From: Cristatella mucedo
Taxonomy: Eukaryota; Bryozoa; Phylactolaemata; Cristatellidae
Length of the DNA: 64,000 nucleotides
Reading direction: 5' to 3'
Assembly (NCBI GenBank): GCA_009760855.2
Contig: WPIO01000020.1
Coordinates: forward strand, 3,572,501 to 3,636,500
Of the stretch, positions 53,330 through 64,000 are shown piece after piece. The notes beneath the pieces were generated by a model. The model ran no database searches. It saw nothing but the letters and a program-made list of their open reading frames with translations, and was not told where the DNA came from. Made by a program: the position numbers and the translations under genes. How positions within the stretch are numbered: position 1 is the first letter of the stretch; each line of letters opens with the position of its first letter.

Positions 53330-53475
53330 ATCCAGGACTAAGGTACTCACACTTCACGACTTTGTTCACCGTTTGCGGGTTCGAGACGTGCAGCAGGCAA
53401 TACTTTATTGCCCACTGAAAGGGGATGATAGCCGCAAAGGCTCATCTGTCGCTATATAAATGAGCCTTTTACATC
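53330..53475 (+). mobile_element. SINE-B copy
   Basis: AGGTACTCACACTTCACGAC, a B-box-like GCGGGTTCGAGACGTGC, CAATACTTTATTGCCCACTG and CTATATAAATGAGCC. The terminal tail is lost. Confidence 0.65.
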
Positions 53476-53479
53476 AGCC

Positions 53480-55679
53480 GACCTTTACTTTAGTATTGCT
53501 CCATTGCTCAGACCACCACATGCAAGCACATACTCAAGAAGGAGTGCTCAGTCGGGAGCGCTCATGTATGCTCAACAAACACGCGTGCATGTGCATGATC
53601 ACACGTTCCAAAATTACACATCAGACCACCGTGATAAAAGGTTTGCTGGGTGCTCAATTACGACACCTCTGATTTTATCTATGCAGTTTGTCTCGGAGAG
53701 GATGCCTAGCTTGTCAAAGCTTTTTGAAGAGTTCTGCATCCGATATTCACTTACTAGTGTATCTCGTAGGATCTGAAATCTTATTATATGATTGCAAGTA
53801 TTTGTGCAGAAGAAATGGTCCTTAGTGTCTTAATTAGAGAATGTGAAACCTCCAGTTCAGATCACTTCAATAGTTTTTTTATTTTCCATAATTTATCATT
53901 GTATCATTATTACCGTTATTTATCATAATTAACTTTATTTATTTATTTAATTAATTTATCACTTTCATCTTCAACATTGCAACATCAGTTGAATCTACAA
54001 CGTTATAGCTGTCACCGGCATCCTGATCGAAGACCATATTGATTGCACTACAGAAGGCTGGTTGATGCATAATTGATTGCCCAAAACATCTTTCCCTGAT
54101 TGGCACATACAATTACTTCCTCGACTAATGTCTGGTCGCAGGTCTGCTCCACTGCTCCATAGTAACTGCATTGGCAGTATGCCAATCTGCGGCTGCCAGA
54201 GCTCATTGGTTTGAAATGGAATACTTGGTCTTCTACAATGTCCGAAAGATCTTACAAGCTAATGTGAAAGTAGCTCCGAGTTGCTAATGGTCCAGAAGAT
54301 CTTGTGGGCTACTGGCATACCGTGACGTGTAAAAGTAAAAAGACCGGCTGCAGGGACCAAAATCAAGCTACTGGATCCTTCTTGTTCGACCCAACTCGTG
54401 TCATCACCCTCAAGCAGTCCTAGTTACATGCTGCCCTAATCAACACAGGCACTAAGACGACAGAATATCTCCACAAATAAGTGACTATAGCTAGCATCTA
54501 ACCGGCAATCCTGTGCTTCTCGGAAAAGGGTTATGAAGACTAGGATGAGAGCTAAGTTAGCCCTCAATTGTTCAAGGCCTTGCTAACGGGATACACCGAA
54601 GTGCACACAACCTAAAGCAAGCCTATCCTGTGATTGTGAAAGTGGCATGATTAAAGCCTGATGAGCTCTTACGAGATCTGCTGATAGCACTATAAGGAGC
54701 CATCTTACACTCAGTAGACCATGATGATTGCTTTTTTATGGGTATAGATCACGGGCTTGTGATCTCTGTAGCTAAATCTTGTCGAGCCATTGAGTGCAAT
54801 AAACCCGAGACCCGTGGGGTAAAAGATGCACTTTGAGTCACCAGATGCACCTACGGACTCTTCGATGTCTCCTTTTAGATTAAACCCACGTGACTTGCTT
54901 CAGCAAGGACTGGCAAATGCCCTTTCTATAAAGGCAGCATATCATACCGTGCGATGCACAACTACAGTGCCACCATGTATTGAAGCAGCACTAGTTCTAG
55001 TGCATGCACAGCGGCCCAAGGTGGTAGTAGCACCGCCATTGAGGAAAGCCGGAAAGCCCTTGCAGACGAGTGAAGCCGACTCGCATATCTGAGATATCAA
55101 TATTTCATAGGTCAGTTGCCAATTGTATTTAGAATAAGCCAATGGCGACTCCTTTCATTGCCTGCAGCCGTATATGTGACATGTCATCTGCTAATGGTAA
55201 GAAAGGTCTATTCTTTTAGCGGCAGTCTATCCGCGTCAGACACTTGGACGTTCTTACGCAGGCAGCAGACCCCCTTACCTTGCATGACAGTAGCCGGAAC
55301 CTATATTCGTAAAGCATCGCAACTTAAGTCCTGTAGAAGAGGTGCACTAACAGATTGGAGTGGAAAACAGAATAGCTCAGCGACGGATGTGCAGGGATGT
55401 GAGGGAGCGTCCGATGCAGGGCGGCTAGCTCAGAGCATTAGAAAAGAAAGCAGATTAAGAAAGACGAGCAACCGACCTGTTTACAGTAGACGAATGCAGA
55501 GTGGCGTAAATAGCCGCAGCATCAGACCCTCGATGGTTGCCACCGGAGTTGCCATTGGGATGCCGTGTGGCCCGGGGACCCTACCAGCAGCAGCCCTTCA
55601 CGAACCGGTTATCGAGCCGACAACCGTCTGCTTGATTGGCTGCTAGCACCTGGTGAGAACCTCAAACGTTCAGAGTCTT
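53480..55679. other. Unassigned AT-richer stretch
   Basis: A 176-codon ORF (55116-55646, plus) and an 88-codon ORF (54826-55092, plus) occur here, but neither shows a motif I recognise. The region could hold an old, unidentified repeat. Confidence 0.3.
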
Positions 55680-55757
55680 ATAATATTATATATATCTTAT
55701 ATATATATATATATCTTATATATATATATATATGTGTGTATACATATATATATCTTG

Positions 55758-55812
<55 letters not shown>
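55680..55812. repeat. (TA)n array with TCT/TGTG interruptions
   Basis: TA runs broken by TATCTTATAT motifs. The sequence AACGTTCAGAGTC occurs on both sides (55665-55678 and 55816-55828), so the array is bracketed by a direct repeat. Confidence 0.9.
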
Positions 55813-55813
<1 letters not shown>

Positions 55814-56105
55814 CAAACGTTCAGAGTCCCTCTTCTTCTACTCATTCGCTGACCGTGAGAACCATTTGAACAATCATAAACCACTAGCGTTTCGAAAAAA
55901 GTAATCTATAGGAAAGAGCTTTCGTTTTTAATCTACCCGAGGCCTCCAAGCATGCACTGATGGGAAACGTGTGAAATCTAATGAGAATAGTTCGCCTGTC
56001 GCCGGTGAAGTGTGTCCCCCTCTTACATGAACCGACGAAAGCTTGCCAGGCGAAATCGGAACGTCTTTACACTTTTTCCGCTAACTGGGCTGGAAAAAAT
56101 ATATA

Positions 56106-56245
56106 TATATTTGTATAGCGCCCTAAGAGAACTTAATGTCTATTCAGGCGCTTTATATATATGCCTCGGAGGCTCGAGCCCGCGACCTCAGCCAGACCTT
56201 GGTCTAGGCGAGCGCCTTAACCGTTGGACGGACCAAACCAACTAA
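56106..56245 (-). mobile_element. SINE-A copy
   Basis: Minus strand: TGGTCCGTCCAACGGTTAAG, GCGCTCGCCTAGACCAAGGT, CTGAGGTCGCGGGCTCGAGC, and tail GAATAGACATTAAGTTCTCT then TAGGGCGCTATACAAAT. One of the fullest copies. Confidence 0.8.
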
Positions 56246-57199
56246 CACCGGTACGGAGCGCAGAAATCGTGCGTTTGAGGCGCGAAATGCAAAAAGAAAT
56301 GGCACGGATCTGTCAGTCCCGAACTATCGTCGTCGAAAACCTATGTGTAGGGACCTCGTGGCCTCGTATCAGTGAGAGTCGATGCTCTTTATTAATATGA
56401 GACACGTTTTCGCCCTGCTTCAGTCCCATACGCTCTATACATTAGGTAAAGCCTGCTGACGGAGTCCGGCGAATCAAAATGCAAAGCTCTTGCAGGGAGA
56501 GATGCTAAATGAAGCTTTGCGTAATGGGCAATTTTCGAATTTTTTTTCGTTCAAGGAATACTCCGTCCTAGGAAGTTGGCCCGTCTGGAAGTCATTGACG
56601 CGTTGAGCTTCGCCTATATTTTTCCATAAACGTCGCACAAGAGTTAGTTTTGCAATATAAACTAGAATTGAGAATACAGACCTGCCTGTTAGTCTGATTA
56701 AACATCGGCACTCGGAACGACAGAAGGAAAATGCCAAGGGAACGACACTGCCACTGGTTTGTAATGTAATGTATGTGCAACGAAAGGGCACCAGTTTTCT
56801 ACTCATAGACTTTCTCTGCGGCACTGCAGTTCACTACGTCTGTCTCGGGGTTTGGCCCCTGGCACAATTCCCGGATGTCGGTGGATCGAGCTGGTGCCAG
56901 CAAGCAGTTGCAAACAGTGGCCGTGCGTTGCGACAAGTTAAGTTAAGTCGCCGGGTCAAATAGTGAGTGATCGCAGGCGTTACGGTCAAAATAATTCAGC
57001 CCGGTCTCCTCGGGACCGGTATTACCGATATCTTTCGACTGCGGCCGAGGACCGGCTGACCGTTCGTTCCTTTAGTCTGAGAGAAATATCAATCGATTTG
57101 CTAGCGAGGGAGATAAATCTCACAGGGTGGGGGCATAACTCCCCACCCCTCGGCCGCATCCCTTAAGCGCCCTAGCCGCTCCTTATGCTCGTTTCAGCC

Positions 57200-57370
57200 T
57201 ATGGGCAAGGTGCTCCGTGCTCGCACTTCACGACCCGGGTCGTGTGTTTGAGTCCTGCAGCGGACAATCCTTTATTGCTCATTGCAAACGGCGGTGATAA
57301 CTGTTGAGACTTTTCTTCACCTATATTAATAAGGCTGTTAAATCAGCTAACCTGCACTTTACTTTACTCA
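57200..57370 (+). mobile_element. SINE-B copy with tail
   Basis: TATGGGCAAGGTGCTCCGTG, GGTCGTGTGTTTGAGTCC (B-box), CAATCCTTTATTGCTCATTG, AAGGCTGTTAAATCAGCTAA and a CTTTACTTTACT tail. Confidence 0.8.
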
Positions 57371-57756
57371 CTGCTCAATCGAAATGTAACCTCTTCTTGC
57401 ATGCAACCTCCATGCATCTCCGCGATTACTCATCATTCTCATCATCACCTTATTAAACTCGCATGCGACCTTGCAGCTCATCAGTCTATTTGTTTTTCTT
57501 ATCACGATCTGCTAGAGTCATATCTTTTTTACTGCCAGCCTTCTCACGACATTTTGGGAAGTAGTCCTTAACTAGACGCGATTTATATCTATATGTTTAT
57601 GAACAGAGCAGCTCGAGTCAGCTCTACTGATAAATAGGCCACAGTGCTACACGACTTTCTTATATAGAATAATCCTCACAGGCTTAACGAGCTGTGCCAC
57701 TTCAACACACCCTCGCGGGAGTACGAGCTTAAAAGGTGGGGAACGGCCGAACCGTA

Positions 57757-57781
57757 ACTATGAACTATGAACTATGAACTA
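57757..57781. repeat. (CTATGAA)n short tandem repeat
   Basis: Three heptamer units plus a partial one. Confidence 0.85.
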
Positions 57782-58332
57782 CCGGAACTTGCTGAGTGCA
57801 GGCGCATCCCGCAGAGGATCGTCTGTACTATTCAATGTGCATTCACGAAAACATTCTATGGACAAATCCGTTAAAATATAACAAAGCAGTTGTTTTGTTG
57901 AATCGTGGGGTGAGATGAATTTATCGGGCTATGATCTTTTTGACAGAATTATTTGTAGCTCCTGCCAGGTTGTCATAGCTTTGCATTAAATAAAAGAACT
58001 GTTAACCGGTCATCATTTCAGTACACGCCTATCTTACAAATAAATCTCCAGATCCAGCCGACGACAGCATTCCGATACTTTCCGCGAATCGAAGGGCTGA
58101 GCTATCCCTGCCTTGACTTGCACGAAGTTCCCTTAGCAGCTAGCGCCAATCGTGGCACAAACTGGGGATGAGGGATTGATCGGTTAGATTGCCCTGACGT
58201 TTACTCTAACGAAAGATGAACGGAGCAAAAGAGTGGAGCTCTCGGGTGTGCTGAAATCGGTCCTCCGACGACAAATTGCTTGGACAACCCGAGTTTAGGA
58301 CATTTCAAGAGAGAGCGGAACTAGCTTAAGGT

Positions 58333-58455
58333 ATATATAATTCATTTGTATAGCGCCCCAAGAGAACTTAATCTCTGTTCAGGCGCTTTACACATGCCAC
58401 TGGGCTCGAGCCCAAGACATCGGCCAGAACTTGGTCACGGCTAGCAGGTACCGTG
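58333..58455 (-). mobile_element. SINE-A copy, head truncated
   Basis: Minus strand: TGGGCTCGAGCCCAGTGGC, GCGCCTGAACAGAGATTAAG and TTCTCTTGGGGCGCTATACA. The tRNA-like head is cut after the B-box region. Confidence 0.75.
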
Positions 58456-59494
58456 CAGATGTCTGGCACCGTACACCTGACTGAGGATGTGACGAACGAA
58501 GTGGCAATTCTTTCGTTTTCGGTTGTGGCCGCTGTGGAGCCCGTGACTGCTACAACTTGCTACGAGAATGCTACTATAGAAGCCACTGATGCGATGGATT
58601 GCTGCTCGGACGCTGGTCAACCTGCTTTACTCATCCGATCGCACTGCTGATGGAGTCTGCAGCACGAACGTGCCGGCGCGACTGGATAGCAGCCCTCAGC
58701 CAATGTTGATGACTATGACGTGTTTCGGCTATGTGCCGAGCGGTTACCAGAGTGGCTGAGTGCCATCGGCCGATGCTCTAACGATGACTGCTTTTCTATC
58801 TATCTCGCGGTTCGTACGTTTTGTTCGGCGATTGCTCTTTTCATTTCTGCCGACTTGGGGATGCACCTTCTTTCGCGAGTCACGATGTCTAAGCGACATT
58901 GTCCACGGTTTAGGTGATTGAGATTTCAACTCGATTAATGCAATGACGTTACCTTCGCGCCCAGCAAGTCAACCAGCTTGAAGCCCTTACGACCGTGCTG
59001 AGTTTACTAAATAGGTGAGTCATAAAAGTAATTGAATCGGTCTTCCTGCTCCGACTTGGTAGTAAATTAAATTGTTCATTGGGTTTCGAAAGTCTGCCAG
59101 TGAATGCATGACGAGCAGCTACTCTCTTAAGCATCGCGAAAGAGCGCAGCAGCAGCAGCAGCCGGATCAGCAGCATCAGCAGCAGCAGCAGCAGACGAAT
59201 ATCGATACGCGCGTCCTTGAAATGTTTCGGGCTGCCAGCTCGTTGGCCTGATATCGGGGCGTGAGCTTAGGGCATGCACGGCAGCTCATGATCATCGTTT
59301 TGCCATTGACATCGTCCTTGCTGCGGTGACTGCATCCTGTTTCGTTCGTCCGAAAGGGTCTGTGGAGAGGCACTGGCTTGCTGAACCGAACGTCTGCCGG
59401 CTCGTCGTTTAAGGCAGCTGCAGCAGCAGCTCGCGAGGGGAACTGCCGGGAACGTCGCGAGAGTGGTAGATTCGTTCTGGATTGTGGGCGATCA

Positions 59495-60073
59495 CCTTGC
59501 AAAACTCCGCAGCTAGGCTTGTCTGTCGTGAGCATCGCAGTTGCCACCGGTCAAGCAACGGATCGACTTCAAGATTTTGTCGCTCATTTTTAGGTCACTT
59601 CATTCTTTGGCTCCAGCCTATCTCTCAGATCTACTCCCCCACCAGGCCAAGCATCGTACCACCTGCTTTTCGGAATCCAACAGTTTACCAATACCTCGTA
59701 CAAAACCTCAAATCCTTTAGAGACCGTGCATTTAGTTCGTATGCTCCCAAAGCCTGGAACTCCCGTCACAACATTCCCTGACGTGACGACATTTAAAAAG
59801 AACTCGAAAACACCTATTTAGGACAGCATTTAATGGGTCCCTGTGATTCGTCCTGTATGTGCTTATGCCTGCTGAAACTGTGCATTGTGCCACTAACCAC
59901 ATTTGCATGCTGACCCCACGTGCATGTCACCCCTAACCATGTTTTTTATGTTTATCAAGCATGATATTACTCACCATTCAATCGTGCTTCCCTTTGCAGC
60001 AAATGTGCAGCGCCTAGAAAGAGATTGAGTTCTCTGAGGGCGCTTTATCAAGTCCATTATTATTATTATTATT
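59495..60073 (+). mobile_element. L2-like LINE C-terminus with complete 3' end
   Basis: Begins at GCAAAACTCCGCAGCTAGGC. There is a small internal deletion removing HITPLL..LHWLP (near 59549). It continues RSFLGHFILWLQPISQIYS, NLKSFRDRAFSSYAPKAWNS, the full 3' UTR, an intact stem-loop and (ATT)n at 60058-60073. Confidence 0.85.
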
Positions 60074-60971
60074 GCTGAGAGGTGGAGGGGGAGGCAGCAA
60101 CTAGCAGTGCTCCGGCGGCTGTCCAATTCATGCTAAACTAGGTGCCCGGCAGTGCACAGCAGAGGCACGTCGGTCTGATCTGGGAGCAGCCAGCTCACGG
60201 CATCAGAGGGCCCTTCCTCCAGTGGCCGTTAACCTCCATTGATCAAGGCTATCACGAGTGAGACCCACAGGAGTGTCACCCGAGTGCAGCCGTCTGGCAG
60301 GCACACTTGACACTAACGATTTCATCAGGTATTTACCAAGCGGTTGCCAAGTTTCCTCACAAGCCACTGCGTCGGTTAGTGGCCAGGTCTCGTGTGAACA
60401 GAATAGAAGGAGCCCTGCCGGTAATGAGCCCGGAATTCAGTCAATAAAAGTGTCTATAAATAGAGACCGGTCTTTATTCTGGATAAGCTATTAAATAGTC
60501 TAAGCTGCTATCATCTGACCAATTCACCGAGCAGCCATCGTGGCCGTGCTATTAATAGTCAACGGGAGTGGCCCTCTGAGCAGACGGTGCAGCCATACTT
60601 CATGTCACAGGACTGTCCAGCTTAGCCATCGAGTGCTGGAGCCCTCTGCTAGGGGGCTGGACAGACGGACAAGGCTGCATGGGCCAGGCCCTGCTGCTGT
60701 GTTCATGCACTCACTCACTGGTCGCCGATGGTAGCAACAGCTGCTGCTTCATTCCGTGTGGCCACAGCTGCCGTAGTGAGCAAAGCAGCAGCTGCTGCCG
60801 CTGCTACCGGAATTCGTCAGTCGCATTCCCACGCATACACGTGATTACTAGTAAAGCTGCACATAGGCACATCAAATTCGCGACAGCGCGATGGCAACGG
60901 CAGCAGTAGCGACCGCACAACTTGCTTGCCTTTCCATTTACCGGAGGATGCAAGCCAGAGGCAAGCATGCT

Positions 60972-60972
60972 T

Positions 60973-61045
<73 letters not shown>
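60972..61045. repeat. (CAG)n trinucleotide array, about 25 units
   Basis: Pure CAG. Neighbouring reading frames give poly-Ser, poly-Gln or poly-Leu, but no flanking protein is recognisable. Confidence 0.95.
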
Positions 61046-61046
<1 letters not shown>

Positions 61047-61461
61047 CGCCTGCTCCTGCCAAATCTTTAACTCCGTGGCACGGCAATAACCTGCTAGCTT
61101 GCTCATTCCTTGGGTCAAAGGCAAAGGCAGCCAGCAATAGGAGCTGCAGGTCGCACTGCCGGCCGAGCCAGTAGGCCGCTTTTAGAGTCGGCTTTCACCT
61201 CGACCATTCGACCTCGGCATAGTGTTATTGGCTGCTGGTGATGGCACTTTGGAGCAACAACAAACTGCCACCTCAGTACAATACAACCACAGCTTTCCAG
61301 CTGTTCCTCAACTTGGTATCCACTACGCTGAGCACCATGCTGCTGCTGCAGGAGTCATTGTGGGGATGGGAGTGGGGGGGGGGGGTGAAAATAGGAGGGA
61401 GATGGGAATGGATCAAGGTGAGAGCCAGGTGAGGTAGGGGTGGGAGAGAGGTGGGTGGGTG

Positions 61462-61650
61462 CCTATGGGTAAGGTACATGCACTTCACGACCCAGGTCGT
61501 GGGTTCGAGTCCTTCAGCAGAAATCATCCTGTATTGCCTGCTGCAATAGGGAGCAGATAGCCTCATAGCAGCTGCCTGCTGCTATATATATGAGGCTGTT
61601 GAATCAGCCACTCTGCTGCTACATATATGAGGCTGTTGAATCAGCGAATA
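61462..61650 (+). mobile_element. SINE-B copy with duplicated tail
   Basis: TATGGGTAAGGTACATGC, CCAGGTCGTGGGTTCGAGTC, a body, then ATATATATGAGGCTGTTGAA TCAGCC. The final part is repeated (61591 and 61627 each carry GAGGCTGTTGAATCAGC). It abuts an L2 3' end. Confidence 0.8.
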
Positions 61651-61674
61651 TGTACTTCTTTTTTAGACATATTT

Positions 61675-61845
61675 GCTTGCTGACCCTGTGTTTGTCACCC
61701 CTAACCATGTTATTCTTGATGTTTATTGAGCGTACTATATGACCATTCGAATCGTGTTTCCTTTGCAGCAAATGTAAAGTGCCTAGACAGAGATTGAGTT
61801 TTCTGAGGGCGCTTTATCAAGTGTATTATTATTATTATTATTATA
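61675..61845 (+). mobile_element. L2-like LINE 3' end
   Basis: TTTGCTTGCTGACCCTGTG, CCTAACCATGTTATTCTTGA, GTGCCTAGACAGAGATTGAG, TTTTCTGAGGGCGC and about seven ATT units. Confidence 0.85.
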
Positions 61846-62629
61846 TATACGGGAAGTGAGGTGGGAGTGAAAAGGTATGAACGTGAAAAGGGAGTGGGAC
61901 TAGTAGGCACGAGTAGGAACAAGCTTTGCTACTTATTGGAATGGAACTCGTCACTGTGAGTGCGATCGTACGGCCTAGGTCTTGAAAAACCGAATGCTGG
62001 AGGTTACATGACAGAGACTCTGAAAGTGCAGTAACGACTACTTCAGCTTTGCTATGGCCCTAGTAGCCACAGCTTAGCTAAGGGACTAATGACAATACCT
62101 GTTGACGGCAACTTGCTCACATTCGACACGCTTTGCAATGACCAGCCTAAACTCAGCAGCGATCTGCTCTATATTGCACTTTCTGCATATAGTTTCACTT
62201 TAACGTTCAACAACTCCAAGTGTTGGTCTATGTACAATCTATAGGGCTGCTTACATCCGACAGTTGGGTTTCGGCCATGCTTGAAATATCAAAGCCAAGT
62301 GACTAGCAGCCAATGTAGCTACTGCATCAATCACTGGGTAAGTTTTCTGGGACAAATGAGCTCTTGTCACAATATCCGGCTTCCAGGCAAACTAGAGAGG
62401 CCCCGATATCAGAGCAAAACATCAACGAGTCCTTTCTCAGGGGAAAGCTTTAGCAGGAAAGCCGCCACGGCTCGGCCGAGCTCTACCGAGCACGGCCTCG
62501 TTTTGACAGCATTACGGTTTTGCAGCATCGAGGCCCAGGACGCGCTCTCGCCGAGCAGCAGCTCAGTGGCCAGCAGCAGCAGCACCGTGGCAGCTGGAGA
62601 GAGACCGGTCACTATGGTCACTATGCCAA

Positions 62630-62775
62630 GCTGGTTTGGTCTAGCGGTTAAGGTGCTCGCCCCGACCAAGGTCTGACGAGGTCGTGGGCTCGAGCCCCGA
62701 GGCATACGTGAAGCGCCCGAATAGAGATTAAGTTCTCCTTGGGGTGCTATATAAATGAATCATATTACATTACAT
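62630..62775 (+). mobile_element. SINE-A copy, near full length
   Basis: TTGGTCTAGCGGTTAAGGTG (A-box), GAGGTCGTGGGCTCGAGCCC (B-box), then GCGCCCGAATAGAGATTAAG, TTCTCCTTGGGGTGCTATAT and a short AT-rich tail. Best plus-strand reference copy for the family. Confidence 0.85.
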
Positions 62776-62779
62776 GGTC

Positions 62780-63066
62780 TGACGGCACAGAAAGAGCTGC
62801 TGCTGCCGCATCCACTCCGTCCAAGGTCACGTGACGTCCAACTGCCGAAGGCAGTGGGACGTTCGCATGACCGTCGTCTCTCCAAAGCCTGAGCTTTGCA
62901 GCCATCGCGATCGCTGTGGGCGTCTGGCTATCCTCCAGCTGCTCTCGCGAGTAGCCTGCCATTGGTACTTCGGGAGTAGCCGAACCTTCCGAGTGGTTGC
63001 ATCGACATTCGCGTTAGGGGACCTACAGTGTACACTGACAGCCACCACGACGACCGAACGGATCTC

Positions 63067-63130
<64 letters not shown>

Positions 63131-64000
63131 GCAGCTCGAGGTCGGCAGCTAACGAGTGACTGCTGGAGGCCCGGCATTCCCGGTGCTACGACAGCCTCGA
63201 AAGCTGCATGCAGCTGAGCTGAACGCTTGGACGATCGCGTTTCAGCACGGCACCACCACCACCGCGGCCCCTCCCCGATTTGCCACAACGTGGGAGTGAG
63301 CGCACCTGTTCCTAGTGCTTGGTAGTGAGCTAATCTGTGCTGGACGGGGACCGGCTTTCGTTGTCACATTCCGTCGCTCAGGAGTAATGCATTGGAGCTT
63401 GTTGCTGGAGAACTCATGCAAAACCTCGTCAGGCTAAGGATTCCATGTCTGTAAGTAAACGTTGGGCCCTTGACGCAGGTCCACCGAAGCCATCAGCTGC
63501 TGACAACCAACAAACATGGCTGCCAAACTCGGCCTTGGGCAAATACGAGTAGGACAAAAGGTCTGCAAAGAGGACCGAGCAGCAGATTAGGAGCTTCACA
63601 CACACAGGACCCCGATCCAGAACGCTGCGATGCAGGCACGCACAGCGTGCAACAGTCGCGTGAGCAGCCGGTGAGAGAAGCATGAGCGAGGGGCTCTCTC
63701 TACATCAGTATCTGGCTGGGGGTCTGGCCTTTCTTTTGCTAGTTCCTCGTATAACGAGAGCTATTAGGTGGTGTCTAGCCGTGCACACAGTTCATGTGCA
63801 AACTCCCACCAAGTCTGCCGGCATTATTTCATTCGCTAACCATTCACGCGAAAGGGGCGCACAGCAAACTGTGTGTCACTGCTTAGCTTAGGATGGTTGC
63901 ATGCAGTATATGGATGTTTAGCTTAGATTGCGGTGCAAAAGCTCGCATGCCATAGCGCTCATTGCTGCAACTTGACCACGGCTTGCTGACGGTGTAGTTT
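62780..64000. other. No gene recognised at the right edge
   Basis: CAG-biased sequence around the 63.07-kb array, then ordinary sequence. Nothing supported. Confidence 0.4.
63069..63127. repeat. (CAG)n trinucleotide array, about 19 units
   Basis: Pure CAG in CAG/CTG-biased surroundings. Not evidently part of a gene. Confidence 0.95.

Noticed and set aside
60926..61174. Poly-Ser/poly-Leu ORFs over the CAG array
   Set aside because: Only the trinucleotide repeat supports them; the flanks show no conserved domain.
62634..62705. Possible functional tRNA gene (A and B boxes present)
   Set aside because: The box pair is repeated in several decayed copies with a common non-tRNA tail, so it is the head of SINE-A and not a tRNA gene.

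Overview
This is a eukaryotic, almost certainly invertebrate, genomic window. It has long introns, GT-AG splice sites, dense microsatellites, poly-G/poly-C runs, and many decayed LINE and SINE copies. One protein-coding gene is readable end to end: a stimulatory heterotrimeric G-protein alpha subunit (G-alpha-s, GNAS-type) on the minus strand. Its coding span is 33752 down to 6702, in 11 exons. I joined the exons by eye. All ten junctions hold frame, giving 1134 nt including the stop, or 377 residues. Every G box is intact and the C-terminus is QYELL. The protein differs too much from vertebrate G-alpha-s to be a vertebrate copy. A protostome fits, and a flatworm or other lophotrochozoan is my guess, unproven.

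Layout. Positions 1-5.5 kb hold a pile of CR1/L2-like LINE fragments and one tRNA-type SINE. From 5.5 to 33.8 kb lies the G-alpha-s gene, with its 3' end on the left. Its introns hold simple repeats, LINE tails and SINEs; intron 5 alone is 10.4 kb, and intron 6 appears to use a GC donor. From 33.1 to 35.1 kb is a CpG-rich block around exons 1-2, the likely promoter. From 35.2 to 64 kb I find no convincing host gene. That part holds LINE fragments, two SINE families, long (CT)n, (CA)n, (TA)n and (CAG)n arrays, a 22/23-bp minisatellite and several strong hairpins.

Mobile elements. The main LINE is a CR1/L2-type non-LTR retrotransposon. It shows reverse-transcriptase motifs (SAAFD, GVPQGSVLGP), a C-terminal HITPLL..LHWLPV block and a 3' end with a short stem-loop followed by (ATT)n. 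A tRNA-derived SINE (called SINE-A here) carries a closely similar 3' stem-loop, as expected if it borrows the LINE's machinery. A second tRNA-type SINE (SINE-B) has an unrelated tail. The most striking item is a ~180-bp hAT-type MITE at 45927-46106. It matches, from memory, the SPIN family known for horizontal transfer among tetrapods and a few invertebrates. It sits inside a SINE-A copy with a recognisable 8-bp target duplication.

Limits. No database search was possible. LINE and SINE boundaries are approximate, exon boundaries rest on splice consensus plus family alignment from memory, and UTRs and promoter are inferred.
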